Part shown: piece by piece, positions 8,591-16,793 of the stretch
How positions within the stretch are numbered: the first letter of the stretch is position 1
Layout: each line of letters starts with the position of its first letter
DNA from: Lentibacillus saliphilus
GTDB taxonomy: Bacteria; Bacillota; Bacilli; Bacillales; Amphibacillaceae
Assembly: GCF_019093865.1 (NCBI RefSeq)
Contig: NZ_JABJXD010000001.1
Coordinates: forward strand, 797,085-861,084
Reading direction: 5' to 3'
Length of the DNA: 64,000 nt
Position numbers and translations under genes: made by a program
The notes under the pieces: model-generated
Seen by the model: the letters and a program-made list of their open reading frames with translations, nothing else
Database searches by the model: none
What the model was told of the DNA's origin: nothing

Positions 8591-9261
8591 CTAAACCACC
8601 TGCCTAGCATGTTATCGTCTACAGATGCCAGCGTTGCAGCAAGTGCCCATTGACAAAGATGAAGCAAAATAATGCTCGTCCAAATCCAATGCGCGTTAAC
8701 CGTTGAGAGGCGTTTAATAAACGTCATTTGAAACCATATAACGCCGAATTGAATGAGTGAAATAGCCCCGAAGAAATAAATGACCCATGATACGTCCGTT
8801 AAATATGATGCGATAAGCCCTAAGGAAAGTGGAGACGCATACCAATCGAGTCCTGCATAAAGTGTGAGCGGTATCCAAATGATGCGTTCCAAAAGTAAAA
8901 GCAGCAAAACGACTAATTGCATATACAAAAGTTTTTGGTAAGGTATTTTCGTTATGTAATGTAAGATCAATGATGGTATAAATATGACACACACTGCAAA
9001 AATGAAACCAAATCCAGTTCGACCGATCACAAACCAAAACTTCACAGCCTCATATTCATGTGCAGACAACCAAACTGCGCCTTGAGACAAAATAGTCGTA
9101 CCCATTCCTTTGGAAGCCATTATCGCATAAACACCGATACTAAGTGCGATCAGCCAAAGCATAGACAACCAAATATTGTGCATTTTTTCTGCCTGTTTTA
9201 TCCGAAACAAATGATCATCCATCCTAAACAAAACTTTAAAGACATTTGCTCGATATGTCAT
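8587..9261 (-). CDS. Yip1-domain membrane protein (YknW-like)
   Basis: A 224-residue polytopic protein with about five hydrophobic segments (near 30-50, 75-100, 110-135, 150-180 and 195-215). The N-terminal cytoplasmic part reads NVFKVLFRMDDHLFRIKQ, a pattern seen before the Yip1 domain. In Bacillus subtilis, YknW (a Yip1 protein) and YknX (adaptor) work with the YknYZ ABC transporter against the SdpC toxin. Here the same gene order W then X is kept with a 4-nt overlap, but Y and Z are absent. The assignment rests on topology, size and neighbour more than on motifs. Confidence 0.7.
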   Translation of the reverse strand: MTYRANVFKVLFRMDDHLFRIKQAEKMHNIWLSMLWLIALSIGVYAIMASKGMGTTILSQGAVWLSAHEYEAVKFWFVIGRTGFGFIFAVCVIFIPSLILHYITKIPYQKLLYMQLVVLLLLLLERIIWIPLTLYAGLDWYASPLSLGLIASYLTDVSWVIYFFGAISLIQFGVIWFQMTFIKRLSTVNAHWIWTSIILLHLCQWALAATLASVDDNMLGRWFR

Positions 9262-9403
9262 ATATACCTCCTCTAAAATCCTTTCTTTTCTGTGTATAAA
9301 TGATAACTCATTTTAGGTAATATTCCAATAGATTTTTATTTATCAGTTAACTTTTTCTAGAAATATATAGAGCTTGAAGTCTTTAAAAGATCAAGTAAAT
9401 AAA

Positions 9404-9442
9404 AAAAGGTGTACGAAGTTGAAATATTCGCGGACACCTTTT
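9404..9442 (-). terminator. Terminator of the XapX gene pair
   Basis: ACACCTTTT (9434-9442) pairs with AAAAGGTGT (9404-9412). On the minus strand the hairpin is followed by TTTTTTTATTTA. Confidence 0.75.
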
Positions 9443-9453
9443 GACAGAAACGT

Positions 9454-9630
9454 TTAAGCCTCTTTACTATGTTTGGTTTTAAAGTGCTTCACGATAATAA
9501 ATCCAACAAATACACCAACTACACCCATGACGCCTGGTAAGTTAGGCGGCGCTGGTATTGGCAGTCTTAATAGAGAAAAAATAACGCCAAGTAAGAAACC
9601 TGCCACGAGAGAACGTACAACTAACTTCAT
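9454..9630 (-). CDS. XapX-domain small membrane protein, copy 2
   Basis: A 58-residue protein from ATG 9630, preceded by AGGAGG. It has two hydrophobic stretches separated by LRLPIPAPPNLPGVMGVVGV, the hallmark of the XapX domain (DUF1427), and ends in a short charged tail (KHFKTKHSKEA). It lies only 12 nt after a paralogue, and the two share LPIPAPPNL.GVMG.VGVF. XapX proteins are tiny two-helix membrane proteins of unknown function. A terminator follows. Confidence 0.88.
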   Translation of the reverse strand: MKLVVRSLVAGFLLGVIFSLLRLPIPAPPNLPGVMGVVGVFVGFIIVKHFKTKHSKEA

Positions 9631-9642
9631 GATGATTTCCTC

Positions 9643-9798
9643 CTATAATACAAATGTCGAGATAAACGCATAACCGGAAAAGACACCAACAATGCCCATG
9701 ACACCAGCTAGGTTTGGTGGTGCAGGAATTGGTAAATCGAACACGGAAAAAACGACTCCCAACAAAATACCGGCGATAAACGAAAATAAAATGGTCAT
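9643..9798 (-). CDS. XapX-domain small membrane protein, copy 1
   Basis: A 51-residue protein from ATG 9798 with an AAAGGTG site upstream. It is nearly all membrane: a first hydrophobic helix (FSFIAGILLGVVFSV), the motif DLPIPAPPNLAGVMG, and a second helix up to the C-terminus. It has no charged tail, unlike its downstream twin. It is the first gene of a two-gene unit. The tandem arrangement suggests duplication and perhaps a hetero-oligomer, though no function is established for the family. Confidence 0.88.
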   Translation of the reverse strand: MTILFSFIAGILLGVVFSVFDLPIPAPPNLAGVMGIVGVFSGYAFISTFVL

Positions 9799-9955
9799 AT
9801 CTGCGCACACCTTTCATCAGTTACAAATACAAAATATGGTACTTCCTAATGATACGACATTAACCACCTTTTTCCTATTAATTAGGGTCACGTGAATGTC
9901 TAGGTGATGAGCAAGAGGCGCATAGGGACTATTTGCAGGATGCGGGGTGATGCGT

Positions 9956-10410
9956 TTGCGGAATTTGGAGCGTGCATTGCGGAATGATAGCACCGCATTG
10001 CGGAATAATACCGTCGTATTGCGGAATTTCGAGCACTCATTGCGGAATAACAACATCGTATTGCGGAATTTCAACCACTCATTGCGGAATAACACCGCCG
10101 TATTGCGGAATTACAAGTGCGTATTGCGGAATTACAGCACCGCATTGCGGAATTCCAAGCGCGCATTGCGGAATAACAACATCGTATTGCGGAATAATAC
10201 CATCGTATTGCGGAATTTCAGGCACACATTGCGGTATAACACCCGCACATTGCGGAATTTCAACCACGCATTGCGGAATAACACCCGCACATCGCGGAAT
10301 TTCAAGCACGTATTGCGGAATTACAGCACCGCATTGCGGAATTCCAAGCGCATATTGCGGAATAACACCCGCACATCCGAATTTCAAGCTCACATCGCGG
10401 AATAACGCAA
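9956..10410 (+). repeat. 21-bp TTGCGGAAT array (array F, about 22 units)
   Basis: From 9956 the core TTGCGGAAT (rarely TCGCGGAAT or TTGCGGTAT) recurs every 21 bp with a 12-bp variable remainder such as WWCARCACCGCA. The first and last cores (9956 and 10395) are 439 bp apart, i.e. 21 intervals with one 2-bp deletion near 10377. Because 21 is a multiple of 3, several frames on both strands stay open and give repetitive artefact proteins (LRNN..., HCGI..., VIPQ...). I see no ribosome binding site or non-repeat protein sequence, so I call it noncoding. Confidence 0.92.
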
Positions 10411-10411
10411 T

Positions 10412-10446
10412 AAATCCACCCAGTTCATAACTGGATGGATTTATCA
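10412..10446 (-). terminator. Terminator of the small-protein gene
   Basis: AAATCCA.CCAGTT pairs with AACTGGATGGATTT around a 3-4 nt loop, directly downstream (minus strand) of the small gene and abutting array F. Confidence 0.65.
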
Positions 10447-10455
10447 TTACCTTAA

Positions 10456-10617
10456 TTAGCGAGAATACTGACGTAAGTTTTCACAGTAAATAATGACTTT
10501 ACGTTTTTGCTGCTCTGCTGCCTTCTGTTGCACGTGATAATATTCTGCCCCTAATTTACCGTCGTTTTCCAGCATTTGCTGTTCTTTTTTGAACATGCCT
10601 TTTAGTTTCTTTCCCAT
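10456..10617 (-). CDS. Small charged protein, unknown
   Basis: A 53-residue, Lys/Gln/Glu-rich, predicted helical protein. It begins MGKKLKGMFKKEQQ and ends YCENLRQYSR. A GGAG site lies upstream of ATG 10617 and a hairpin follows the stop, which supports a real gene despite the small size. It lies 58 nt after the TetR gene on the same strand. A TetR-operator-like sequence lies between them, so it may be under that regulator. I do not recognise a family. Confidence 0.65.
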   Translation of the reverse strand: MGKKLKGMFKKEQQMLENDGKLGAEYYHVQQKAAEQQKRKVIIYCENLRQYSR

Positions 10618-10640
10618 TACATTCACTCCTTCTTTTAAAA

Positions 10641-10654
10641 TGACTGGTCAGTTT
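10641..10654 (-). promoter_or_regulatory. Putative TetR operator between regulator and small gene
   Basis: TGACTGGTCAGTTT contains the dyad TGAC-TG-GTCA. The half GGTCAGTTT recurs (as its complement) upstream of the TetR gene at 11303-11319. Shared sites at both places suggest the regulator controls both genes. Confidence 0.5.
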
Positions 10655-10675
10655 ATTTTATTCAATAGCCATTTC

Positions 10676-11278
10676 CTAAGTGAGTAATGCCAACATTGTT
10701 TTTTCCATTTTCTTGATCCGTTCTGCAAACTTTTCTTCAGCGTACCCGATAATATGGTGCAGCCACAGTCCATCATGTAGTTCCCAAAACATTTCTGCTG
10801 CGCGTTCAGGGTCGATATCTTGCTTGAACTCTCCCTCATTTTGACCGGCTATAATGATGTTTTTGATCTTTTCAAAATTACGATCAAAGCGATCTGTCAA
10901 AATATGCTGTACCTCGGGTGAATCGGTTGAGTATAGCCAAAACTCAATGTGGACGCGCATCAATTTCTTCTTGGTCGAGTCGTACGGTATGTCTGAATTG
11001 ATCCAGTACTTCAACTGTTCAAGCGGGCTGGAGATTTCCTTAAGCCTGGCATCCATTAAAGCATGCATTTTTGCCGTTTCGTGCTGCAAGATACTCATAA
11101 AAATGTCTTCTTTACCACTGAAATAATTGTAAATCGAACCTTTACTCATTCCAGAGTATTTCACAATGTCATCGACTTTTGAAGCGTAATAACCTTTTGC
11201 CGAAAAACACTCCAATGCAGCTTGCAATATTTTAATACGTCTTTCTTCTTTTGCTTCGTCTGATATCCTTGGAGCCAT
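10676..11278 (-). CDS. TetR-family transcriptional regulator
   Basis: A 200-residue TetR protein. The HTH region reads CFSAKGYYASKVDDIVKYSG then MSKGSIYNYFSGKEDIF. The C-terminal half has helical character and ends in an amphipathic helix (RIKKMEKTMLALLT). The AGGAGG directly abuts the ATG at 11278, which is unusually close; an AGGTG a few bases further upstream may be the site used. Operator-like sequence occurs upstream (11303-11319) and downstream (10641-10654). The target may be itself plus the small downstream gene; no transporter or enzyme is adjacent on this strand. Confidence 0.88.
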   Translation of the reverse strand: MAPRISDEAKEERRIKILQAALECFSAKGYYASKVDDIVKYSGMSKGSIYNYFSGKEDIFMSILQHETAKMHALMDARLKEISSPLEQLKYWINSDIPYDSTKKKLMRVHIEFWLYSTDSPEVQHILTDRFDRNFEKIKNIIIAGQNEGEFKQDIDPERAAEMFWELHDGLWLHHIIGYAEEKFAERIKKMEKTMLALLT

Positions 11279-11302
11279 CCTCCTGCACCTGCCTTGAATC
11301 TT

Positions 11303-11319
11303 AAACTGACCAATGAGTC
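11303..11319 (-). promoter_or_regulatory. Putative autoregulatory TetR operator
   Basis: AAACTGACCAATGAGTC lies 25-41 nt upstream of the TetR start. On the minus strand it reads GACTCATTGGTCAGTTT and shares GGTCAGTTT with the site at 10641-10654. Confidence 0.5.
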
Positions 11320-11452
11320 TATATAAATTGTATACGTTTTTGATACAATTTACAACTATTAAGCTTCCAAAATTATGAAGTATTTTTGAACGTGCATTTC
11401 ATATAGTGAAACACGAAAGATCCCCCTAATTCCCCAAGCACGTACTTGCCTA

Positions 11453-12346
11453 TTAAACAGAGCGAATCATACGAAAATGATGGGGTAAAATGGAAATATC
11501 TGATGGCGTTGTTTGGTACAATTCGCCATCCATATCAACTTCTTTTTTGGGGGAGGTCGTTATCGTTAACGCCGTTGCATGATAATGCTCAACTTCCTCG
11601 AAAGTGTCATCATTTGTAGCAGGATTTTTCATAGCCATTAATTCACGAAAAGATGCGAGGTTAGATCGTTTAACAATGAGCACATTGAGTTTTCCATCAC
11701 GGGCAGATAATGTAGACATTGGCAGCTCTCTTGTCCCGATAAACCGTCCGTTTAAAACAAACACCAAGACCGCTTCACCTTCATATGTCTTTCCTTCTAT
11801 CGTCATCTTATATAAAAAAGGTTCAGCAGATCCAAGCGTTTTAAGTGTACTCATCATATAGCTGAGGACACCGAGGCTCTGTTTTTGCTCTGGATCTACA
11901 TTTTGAGAGGTGTCTGTCACCAAACCAATCCCCCAAAAATTAAGAAAGTAATGTGAATCAGCCTTGCCTGCATCAACGGCGATCTCCTCCCCGTCTCGAA
12001 TCGCTTCAGCGGCTGCTCTCAGTTGCTGCGGTATACCGAGGGTTCGGCTAAAATCATTTGACGTTCCCCCTGGTAATATCGCAAGGGTCGGACGTGTTTG
12101 CAAAGCCGCAAGTGCATTAACACACGCATGAACAGTTCCATCGCCACCTAGAATAATAAACAACTCGACCTTAGCTGCCCATTCAACACAAATCTCATTT
12201 AAGTCTTCAATCGTTTCTGTCTGTATAATCGTCAACGCTTTAATCGCGAGACTTAGTATTGGCAGTGTTTGTGCAAGCTTCTGCTCTGTATCAGCATGTC
12301 CTGCATTACCATTGTATATCAACAATGCCGTCTCATATTGGTACAT
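11453..12346 (-). CDS. Diacylglycerol-kinase-family lipid kinase (YegS/DgkB-like)
   Basis: A soluble lipid kinase of 297 residues that phosphorylates diacylglycerol or a related lipid. The start is the ATG at 12346 (MYQYETALLIYN) behind AGGAATG, in preference to an upstream in-frame ATG. Family motifs are IYNGNAG near the N-terminus, the nucleotide-binding GGDGTVHACVNAL, and LPGGTSNDFSRTLG. The C-terminal beta-sandwich ends with EVDMDGELYQTTPSDI, matching the usual DGE motif. It is monocistronic and divergent from the PLP-enzyme gene. Confidence 0.88.
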   Translation of the reverse strand: MYQYETALLIYNGNAGHADTEQKLAQTLPILSLAIKALTIIQTETIEDLNEICVEWAAKVELFIILGGDGTVHACVNALAALQTRPTLAILPGGTSNDFSRTLGIPQQLRAAAEAIRDGEEIAVDAGKADSHYFLNFWGIGLVTDTSQNVDPEQKQSLGVLSYMMSTLKTLGSAEPFLYKMTIEGKTYEGEAVLVFVLNGRFIGTRELPMSTLSARDGKLNVLIVKRSNLASFRELMAMKNPATNDDTFEEVEHYHATALTITTSPKKEVDMDGELYQTTPSDISILPHHFRMIRSV

Positions 12347-12489
12347 CGCTTCACATTCCTTTCTGTCTCTTAGCAGTCTATACCCAATAATGAACTGTTT
12401 TAAAAGCATATTGCATCATTATTATTTTCAACTATCAGTATTTACTGTATACTCATAACACATATTTGTATAAGGAAGGAGAGATGTCT

Positions 12490-13677
12490 ATGTCAACATA
12501 TGACTATTTTAAACAGGCGCTCAAAGATGTTTCAAAGCCGTGTGCCTTTATTGAAATGACTCATTTCGACACGAACATTCAACGAATTGCCGCTCAATCG
12601 AATGGCAAAACCATCCGAATCGCAAGTAAATCCATCCGCTCTATCGACGTGTTGAATTATATATTTAATAGTTCGCCAATTTTTCAAGGTGTTATGTGCT
12701 ATGCTGCCGACGAGGCCCTTTATTTAAACGATAACGGATTTGACGACTTACTTATTGCCTATCCAACAGTTAATCAAACCCATTTAAAAAAGATTGCTCA
12801 ACGTACGAAAAACAACCAAACGATAACTGTTATGGTTGATAGTACCTTCCACATTGATCTATTGGAAACGATCGCTAAAGAAACCGACAGCCATTTTCTA
12901 ACGTGTCTCGACATTGATTTATCAACCACTTACCCTAGGCTTCATTTCGGAGTTCACAGATCACCGGTTAAAACGACCGAGCATGCGATGGCACTCATAA
13001 ATCGAATCCTTCACTCAAAGTACCTTACCCTCGACGGCATCATGGGCTATGAAGCACAAATCGCTGGTGTCACTGATAACAATCCTAAGCAAAAAACGAA
13101 AAACTCGGTCATCCGGATGCTCAAAAAACATGCATCAAAAGAAATCATAAAAAAACGGGCTGCGATCCGTGATGCCATTCAAGAAAAACGGATTCCACTG
13201 CGCTTTGTGAACGGTGGCGGAACGGGAAGCTTAAAGCAAACGGCTCAAGAAGATGCTGTTACCGAGATGACTGTCGGATCAGGTTTTTTTAATCCACACC
13301 TCTTTGATGATTATGTCGACCATCATAATGAACCTGCGATGGGATTTGCGATTGACATTACCCGTCGTCCATCAAGGCATATATATACGTGTGCAGGGGG
13401 CGGTTATATTGCTTCCGGTGCTGTCGGAGAAGACAGGTTACCTCGCGTCTATCTACCAAAAGGCGCAACACTCACAGCTAATGAAGGAGCTGGCGAGGTC
13501 CAAACACCAATTTATTACGAAGGTGATGTACATTTAGAGATTGGCGATCCTATTTTCATGCGCCATAGCAAGGCTGGAGAATTATGCGAGCATTTTCATG
13601 ACATCCATTTAATTAAGGAAGGGCAAATCACCGGTACATATCGTACGTATAGGGGGGATCACAAATGTTTTCTTTAA
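12490..13677 (+). CDS. Fold-type III PLP enzyme (amino-acid deaminase/aldolase family)
   Basis: A 395-residue protein of the alanine-racemase-like family that includes D-threonine aldolase and D-serine dehydratase. The PLP-binding segment is RIASKSIRS, with the Lys following the first strand. The C-terminal domain has GGGYIASG and late Cys/His residues (GELCEHFHD) that may bind metal. I chose the second of two close ATGs (12490), because the AGGAG lies 8 nt before it and only 2 nt before 12484. It overlaps the FAD oxidase gene by 13 nt. The two genes are frequently adjacent in Bacillus, so they probably act on one pathway; the substrate is unknown. Confidence 0.82.
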   Translation: MSTYDYFKQALKDVSKPCAFIEMTHFDTNIQRIAAQSNGKTIRIASKSIRSIDVLNYIFNSSPIFQGVMCYAADEALYLNDNGFDDLLIAYPTVNQTHLKKIAQRTKNNQTITVMVDSTFHIDLLETIAKETDSHFLTCLDIDLSTTYPRLHFGVHRSPVKTTEHAMALINRILHSKYLTLDGIMGYEAQIAGVTDNNPKQKTKNSVIRMLKKHASKEIIKKRAAIRDAIQEKRIPLRFVNGGGTGSLKQTAQEDAVTEMTVGSGFFNPHLFDDYVDHHNEPAMGFAIDITRRPSRHIYTCAGGGYIASGAVGEDRLPRVYLPKGATLTANEGAGEVQTPIYYEGDVHLEIGDPIFMRHSKAGELCEHFHDIHLIKEGQITGTYRTYRGDHKCFL

Positions 13678-14978
13678 GGCGTAACAAGGATTGGAAAAAT
13701 TGGGCAGGGACGGTATACAACAGGCCGGAAGCATTACTTTATCCAAAATCACTCTCTGACGTTGTGAGCATTGTTAAGACATGCAAGGCGCAAAACAAAA
13801 AGCTCCGCGTTATTGGTGCTGGACATTCCTTTACACCACTGGCCGCTTCGAGCGAGGTACTCATATCACTTGATCATTTATCTGGCATTGTGGACGTTGA
13901 TGATGCGCATCATCGTGTAACCGTATGGGGGGGAACACGGTTAAGCCGACTAGGGCAATTATTGTACGATAAAGGATATGCGATGGAGAACCTTGGTGAT
14001 ATTAATGTTCAGTCCATTGCCGGTGCTATTTCTACTGGAACACACGGTACAGGGGTGACATTTGGCAGCTTGTCCACGCAAGTAAGCAAGCTGACCATCG
14101 TGACACCAAATGGCGATGTAATCAACGTATCCGCAACTGAGAACAGCGGCGTTTTTCAAGCAGGACGCCTATCATTAGGCATGCTCGGCATCATCGTCAA
14201 AGTTGAGTTGGCCGTCGTGACATCATATATGCTTGACGCGGAAAGCTACCGACTTGAGCTATCTGATTGCTTGGACAATCTCGATGAACTGCGACACAGC
14301 AATCGTAACTTTGAATTTTTTTGGTTTCCACATACGCATACGGTACAGGTTAAAGTGATGAATGCACAAATGAGTAGCCTCTCTACTCCTTCAAAAACAA
14401 CACCCAATCTATCTGGGTTACTAGTAGAAAATGGGGCATTTTGGGCACTCTCTGAATTATGCCGTGCCATGCCATCTTTTTCAAAGACTGTGAGTCATGT
14501 TTCTGCAAAGGCTGTTCCGACTGGTCAATCGAGCGGGATGAGTCATGACATGTACGCTACACCACGGCTCGTTAAATTTACCGAAATGGAATATAGCGTC
14601 CGAGCTGAACAAATGGCTGACGTCATTGAAGATATTCAGCGCGTTATTAATCAAAACAATTTTAATGTTCATTTTCCAATTGAATGTCGCTACGTCAAAA
14701 AAGATGATATTTGGCTCAGTCCCGCTTACGAGCGTGACGCTGCTTATATTGCTGTTCATATGTATAAAGGGATGGACTACCAGCCTTACTTTGATGCCAT
14801 TGAAGAGGTCTTTCGCCATTATGATGGACGCCCCCATTGGGGAAAAATGCACACGATGTCTGCTCAGCAATTGTATGATACGTATCTTAAGCTAGAAGCG
14901 TTTATGGACGTCAGAAAGAAACTCGATCCGAATGGAATGCTGTTAAATGGGTATTTGCGAGAGATGTTTGGACTGTGA
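13665..14978 (+). CDS. FAD-linked oxidase, D-arabinono-1,4-lactone oxidase family
   Basis: A 437-residue oxidoreductase of the vanillyl-alcohol-oxidase superfamily. The N-terminal FAD domain carries GAGHSFTPLA (near residue 55) and ISTGTHGTG (near 125). The C-terminal ALO domain ends with PHWGKMH and the family tail DPNGMLLNGYLREMFGL. Family members oxidise aldonolactones or sugar alcohols and reduce O2. The start is ATG 13665 with GGGGGG 7 nt upstream, inside the end of the PLP-enzyme gene. The 20-bp repeat array B begins 78 nt after the stop; no clear terminator precedes it. Confidence 0.88.
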   Translation: MFSLRRNKDWKNWAGTVYNRPEALLYPKSLSDVVSIVKTCKAQNKKLRVIGAGHSFTPLAASSEVLISLDHLSGIVDVDDAHHRVTVWGGTRLSRLGQLLYDKGYAMENLGDINVQSIAGAISTGTHGTGVTFGSLSTQVSKLTIVTPNGDVINVSATENSGVFQAGRLSLGMLGIIVKVELAVVTSYMLDAESYRLELSDCLDNLDELRHSNRNFEFFWFPHTHTVQVKVMNAQMSSLSTPSKTTPNLSGLLVENGAFWALSELCRAMPSFSKTVSHVSAKAVPTGQSSGMSHDMYATPRLVKFTEMEYSVRAEQMADVIEDIQRVINQNNFNVHFPIECRYVKKDDIWLSPAYERDAAYIAVHMYKGMDYQPYFDAIEEVFRHYDGRPHWGKMHTMSAQQLYDTYLKLEAFMDVRKKLDPNGMLLNGYLREMFGL

Positions 14979-15055
14979 AGGTAAAGAGGAATGATGGGGT
15001 CTCAATTGGGAGATTAAGTGCTCCGGGCATAGTTGAGCGGGGCCGGGGGAGCAGA

Positions 15056-15440
15056 TATGAGGCTGCGTGAGCGAATATGCGGCTGAACGAGCAGTTATGC
15101 GGTCGGGGGCGCGAATATGCGGCTGCAGGAGCAGTTATGCGGTCGGGGGAGCGGGATGCGGCTGGACGAGCAGTTATGCGGTCGGGGGAGCGGGTATGAG
15201 GCTGGACGAGCAGATATGAGGCTGCGTGAGCGAATATGCGGATGCAGGAGCAGTTATGCGGTCGGATGAGCGGATATACGGATGCAGGAGCAGATATGCG
15301 GTCTGGGGAGCAGATATGCGGCTGTAGGAGCAGTTATGCGGCTGAATTTCAATATATACGTGGCGTTTCGGTAATACGCGGCTCGATTCGATTTTATGCG
15401 GTTCGTTTTTAATATATACGGCTTATTTCTAATATATGCG
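15056..15440 (+). repeat. 20-bp TATGCG array (array B, 20 units)
   Basis: Cores TATGCG (variants TATGAG, TATACG, TACGCG, GATGCG) begin at 15056 and recur every 20 bp to 15435. The total of 379 bp equals 19 intervals minus one base, with the single missing base at the GATGCG unit near 15155. The first fourteen units alternate two 14-bp tails, one like GCTGCAGGAGCAGT and one like GTCGGGGGAGCGGG. The last units keep the pitch but have unrelated AT-rich tails. Confidence 0.93.
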
Positions 15441-15503
15441 TTTGCCCAAGCGAGCAGTTAGTTTTATTCTCACAGCTAGTGCCATAACACGCTCGCTGTT
15501 TTC

Positions 15504-15519
15504 TGATAAATTTTTATCA
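15504..15519. promoter_or_regulatory. Palindrome upstream of fmdA, possible operator
   Basis: TGATAAA-TT-TTTATCA is a perfect dyad about 90-105 bp upstream of the amidase start and just upstream of its likely -35 box. Confidence 0.45.
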
Positions 15520-15531
15520 TTAAAATAATCA

Positions 15532-15561
15532 TTGTTTTTGTATGCGTTTTCATGATATGAT
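15532..15561 (+). promoter_or_regulatory. Probable sigma-A promoter of the amidase gene
   Basis: TTGTTT (15532-15537) and TATGAT (15556-15561) with an 18-bp spacer lie 48 nt before the start codon. Confidence 0.5.
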
Positions 15562-15608
15562 GCCAGTAGATACAGAATAATCAAAAATAATTAGGAGGTA
15601 TGTATCAC

Positions 15609-16781
15609 TTGAAAACATTATTTAAAGTCGACCTTAACAAGACGATGGACAAGCAGGATGTTGTTGGGCACAACCGGTGGCACCCCGATATACCTGCAGC
15701 TTTTTCAGTTGATCCAGGTGAGTCGTTTAAAATGGAATGCTTGGAATGGACAGACGGTCAGATCAAAAATAATGATGATCCATCAGATATTCGCAAGGTG
15801 AATTTAGAGCGTGTTCATGTTCTGAGTGGCCCTGTGCATGTCAACGGGGTTGAACCAGGTGACCTTCTTGTTGTAGATATTCTAGATATTGGAACGTTTG
15901 ATGAACAGCCATGGGGCTTTAATGGTATCTTTGCTAAAGAAAATGGGGGTAGCTTTCTCACCGACCATTTCCCTGAAGCTGCAAAGTCGATTTGGGATTT
16001 TAACGGTATTTTCACGTCTTCGCGTCACGTGCCCGACGTCGAATTTGCTGGACTCATTCACCCTGGTTTAATGGGCGTTGCACCTTCTCAGGAGCTTTTA
16101 GATGAGTGGAACAGACGTGAACGAGAGCTTATTGCGTCAGACCCTGAGCGTGTGCCACCATTGGCCAATCCACCAACGGAAGAAAGTGTCGTACTTGGGA
16201 ATTTATCCGGAGCAGACTTTGATCGTGTTGCTAAAGAAGGTGCCAGAACGGTGCCACCGCGAGAAAACGGTGGGAACTGTGATATTAAAGATTTATCCAA
16301 AGGGTCACGTGTATACTTCCCTGTTTTTGTTGATGGGGCCAAGCTTTCAGTTGGAGACTTACATTTTTCACAGGGTGATGGTGAAATAACATTCTGTGGC
16401 GGAATTGAAATGTCTGGTTGGATTGAATTACGTGTCGATGTCATTAAAGGCGGTATGTCAAAATATCAAATTAAGACAAATCCTGTTTACCAGCCCGGTC
16501 CTGTTAATCCACATTATAATGAATACCTTGTATTCCAGGGGGTATCTGTTGAGGAATCCGGTAAACAAACATACATGGATGCGAATCTTGCCTATAAAAA
16601 CGCCTGCCTTAATGCGATTGAGTATTTAAAAACACAAGGATATACGGGGGAACAAGCTTATATGCTGCTGAGCTGTGCACCTGTACAAGGTCATTTAGCA
16701 GGAGTTGTCGATATCCCGAATACGTGTGCAACGATCGGTATACCGAAAGAAATTTTCACCAAGAACATCATGCCGAAATAA
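15609..16781 (+). CDS. fmdA: Acetamidase/formamidase (FmdA family)
   Basis: A 390-residue cytosolic amidohydrolase that hydrolyses short-chain amides such as formamide or acetamide to the acid and ammonia. It matches FmdA/AmdA across its length: GHNRWHPDIP near the N-terminus, PGDLLVVDI, HPGLMGVAPS, GGNCDIKDL, and DLHFSQGDGEITFCGGIEM in the second half. The likely start is TTG 15609, because the AGGAGG ends only a base or two before the ATG at 15600 and about 10 nt before the TTG. It is followed 12 nt later by an FmdB zinc-ribbon gene, the classical fmdAB arrangement. Nitrogen regulation is plausible but no TnrA-type box was identified. Confidence 0.9.
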   Translation: MKTLFKVDLNKTMDKQDVVGHNRWHPDIPAAFSVDPGESFKMECLEWTDGQIKNNDDPSDIRKVNLERVHVLSGPVHVNGVEPGDLLVVDILDIGTFDEQPWGFNGIFAKENGGSFLTDHFPEAAKSIWDFNGIFTSSRHVPDVEFAGLIHPGLMGVAPSQELLDEWNRRERELIASDPERVPPLANPPTEESVVLGNLSGADFDRVAKEGARTVPPRENGGNCDIKDLSKGSRVYFPVFVDGAKLSVGDLHFSQGDGEITFCGGIEMSGWIELRVDVIKGGMSKYQIKTNPVYQPGPVNPHYNEYLVFQGVSVEESGKQTYMDANLAYKNACLNAIEYLKTQGYTGEQAYMLLSCAPVQGHLAGVVDIPNTCATIGIPKEIFTKNIMPK

Positions 16782-16793
16782 CGGAGGAGAAAC

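Noticed and set aside
9947..10447. Long open frames in both directions (about 122-152 codons) rich in LRNN, HCGI or VIPQ
   Set aside because: They are produced by the 21-bp repeat, which is divisible by 3 and lacks stops. There is no ribosome binding site and no unique sequence.
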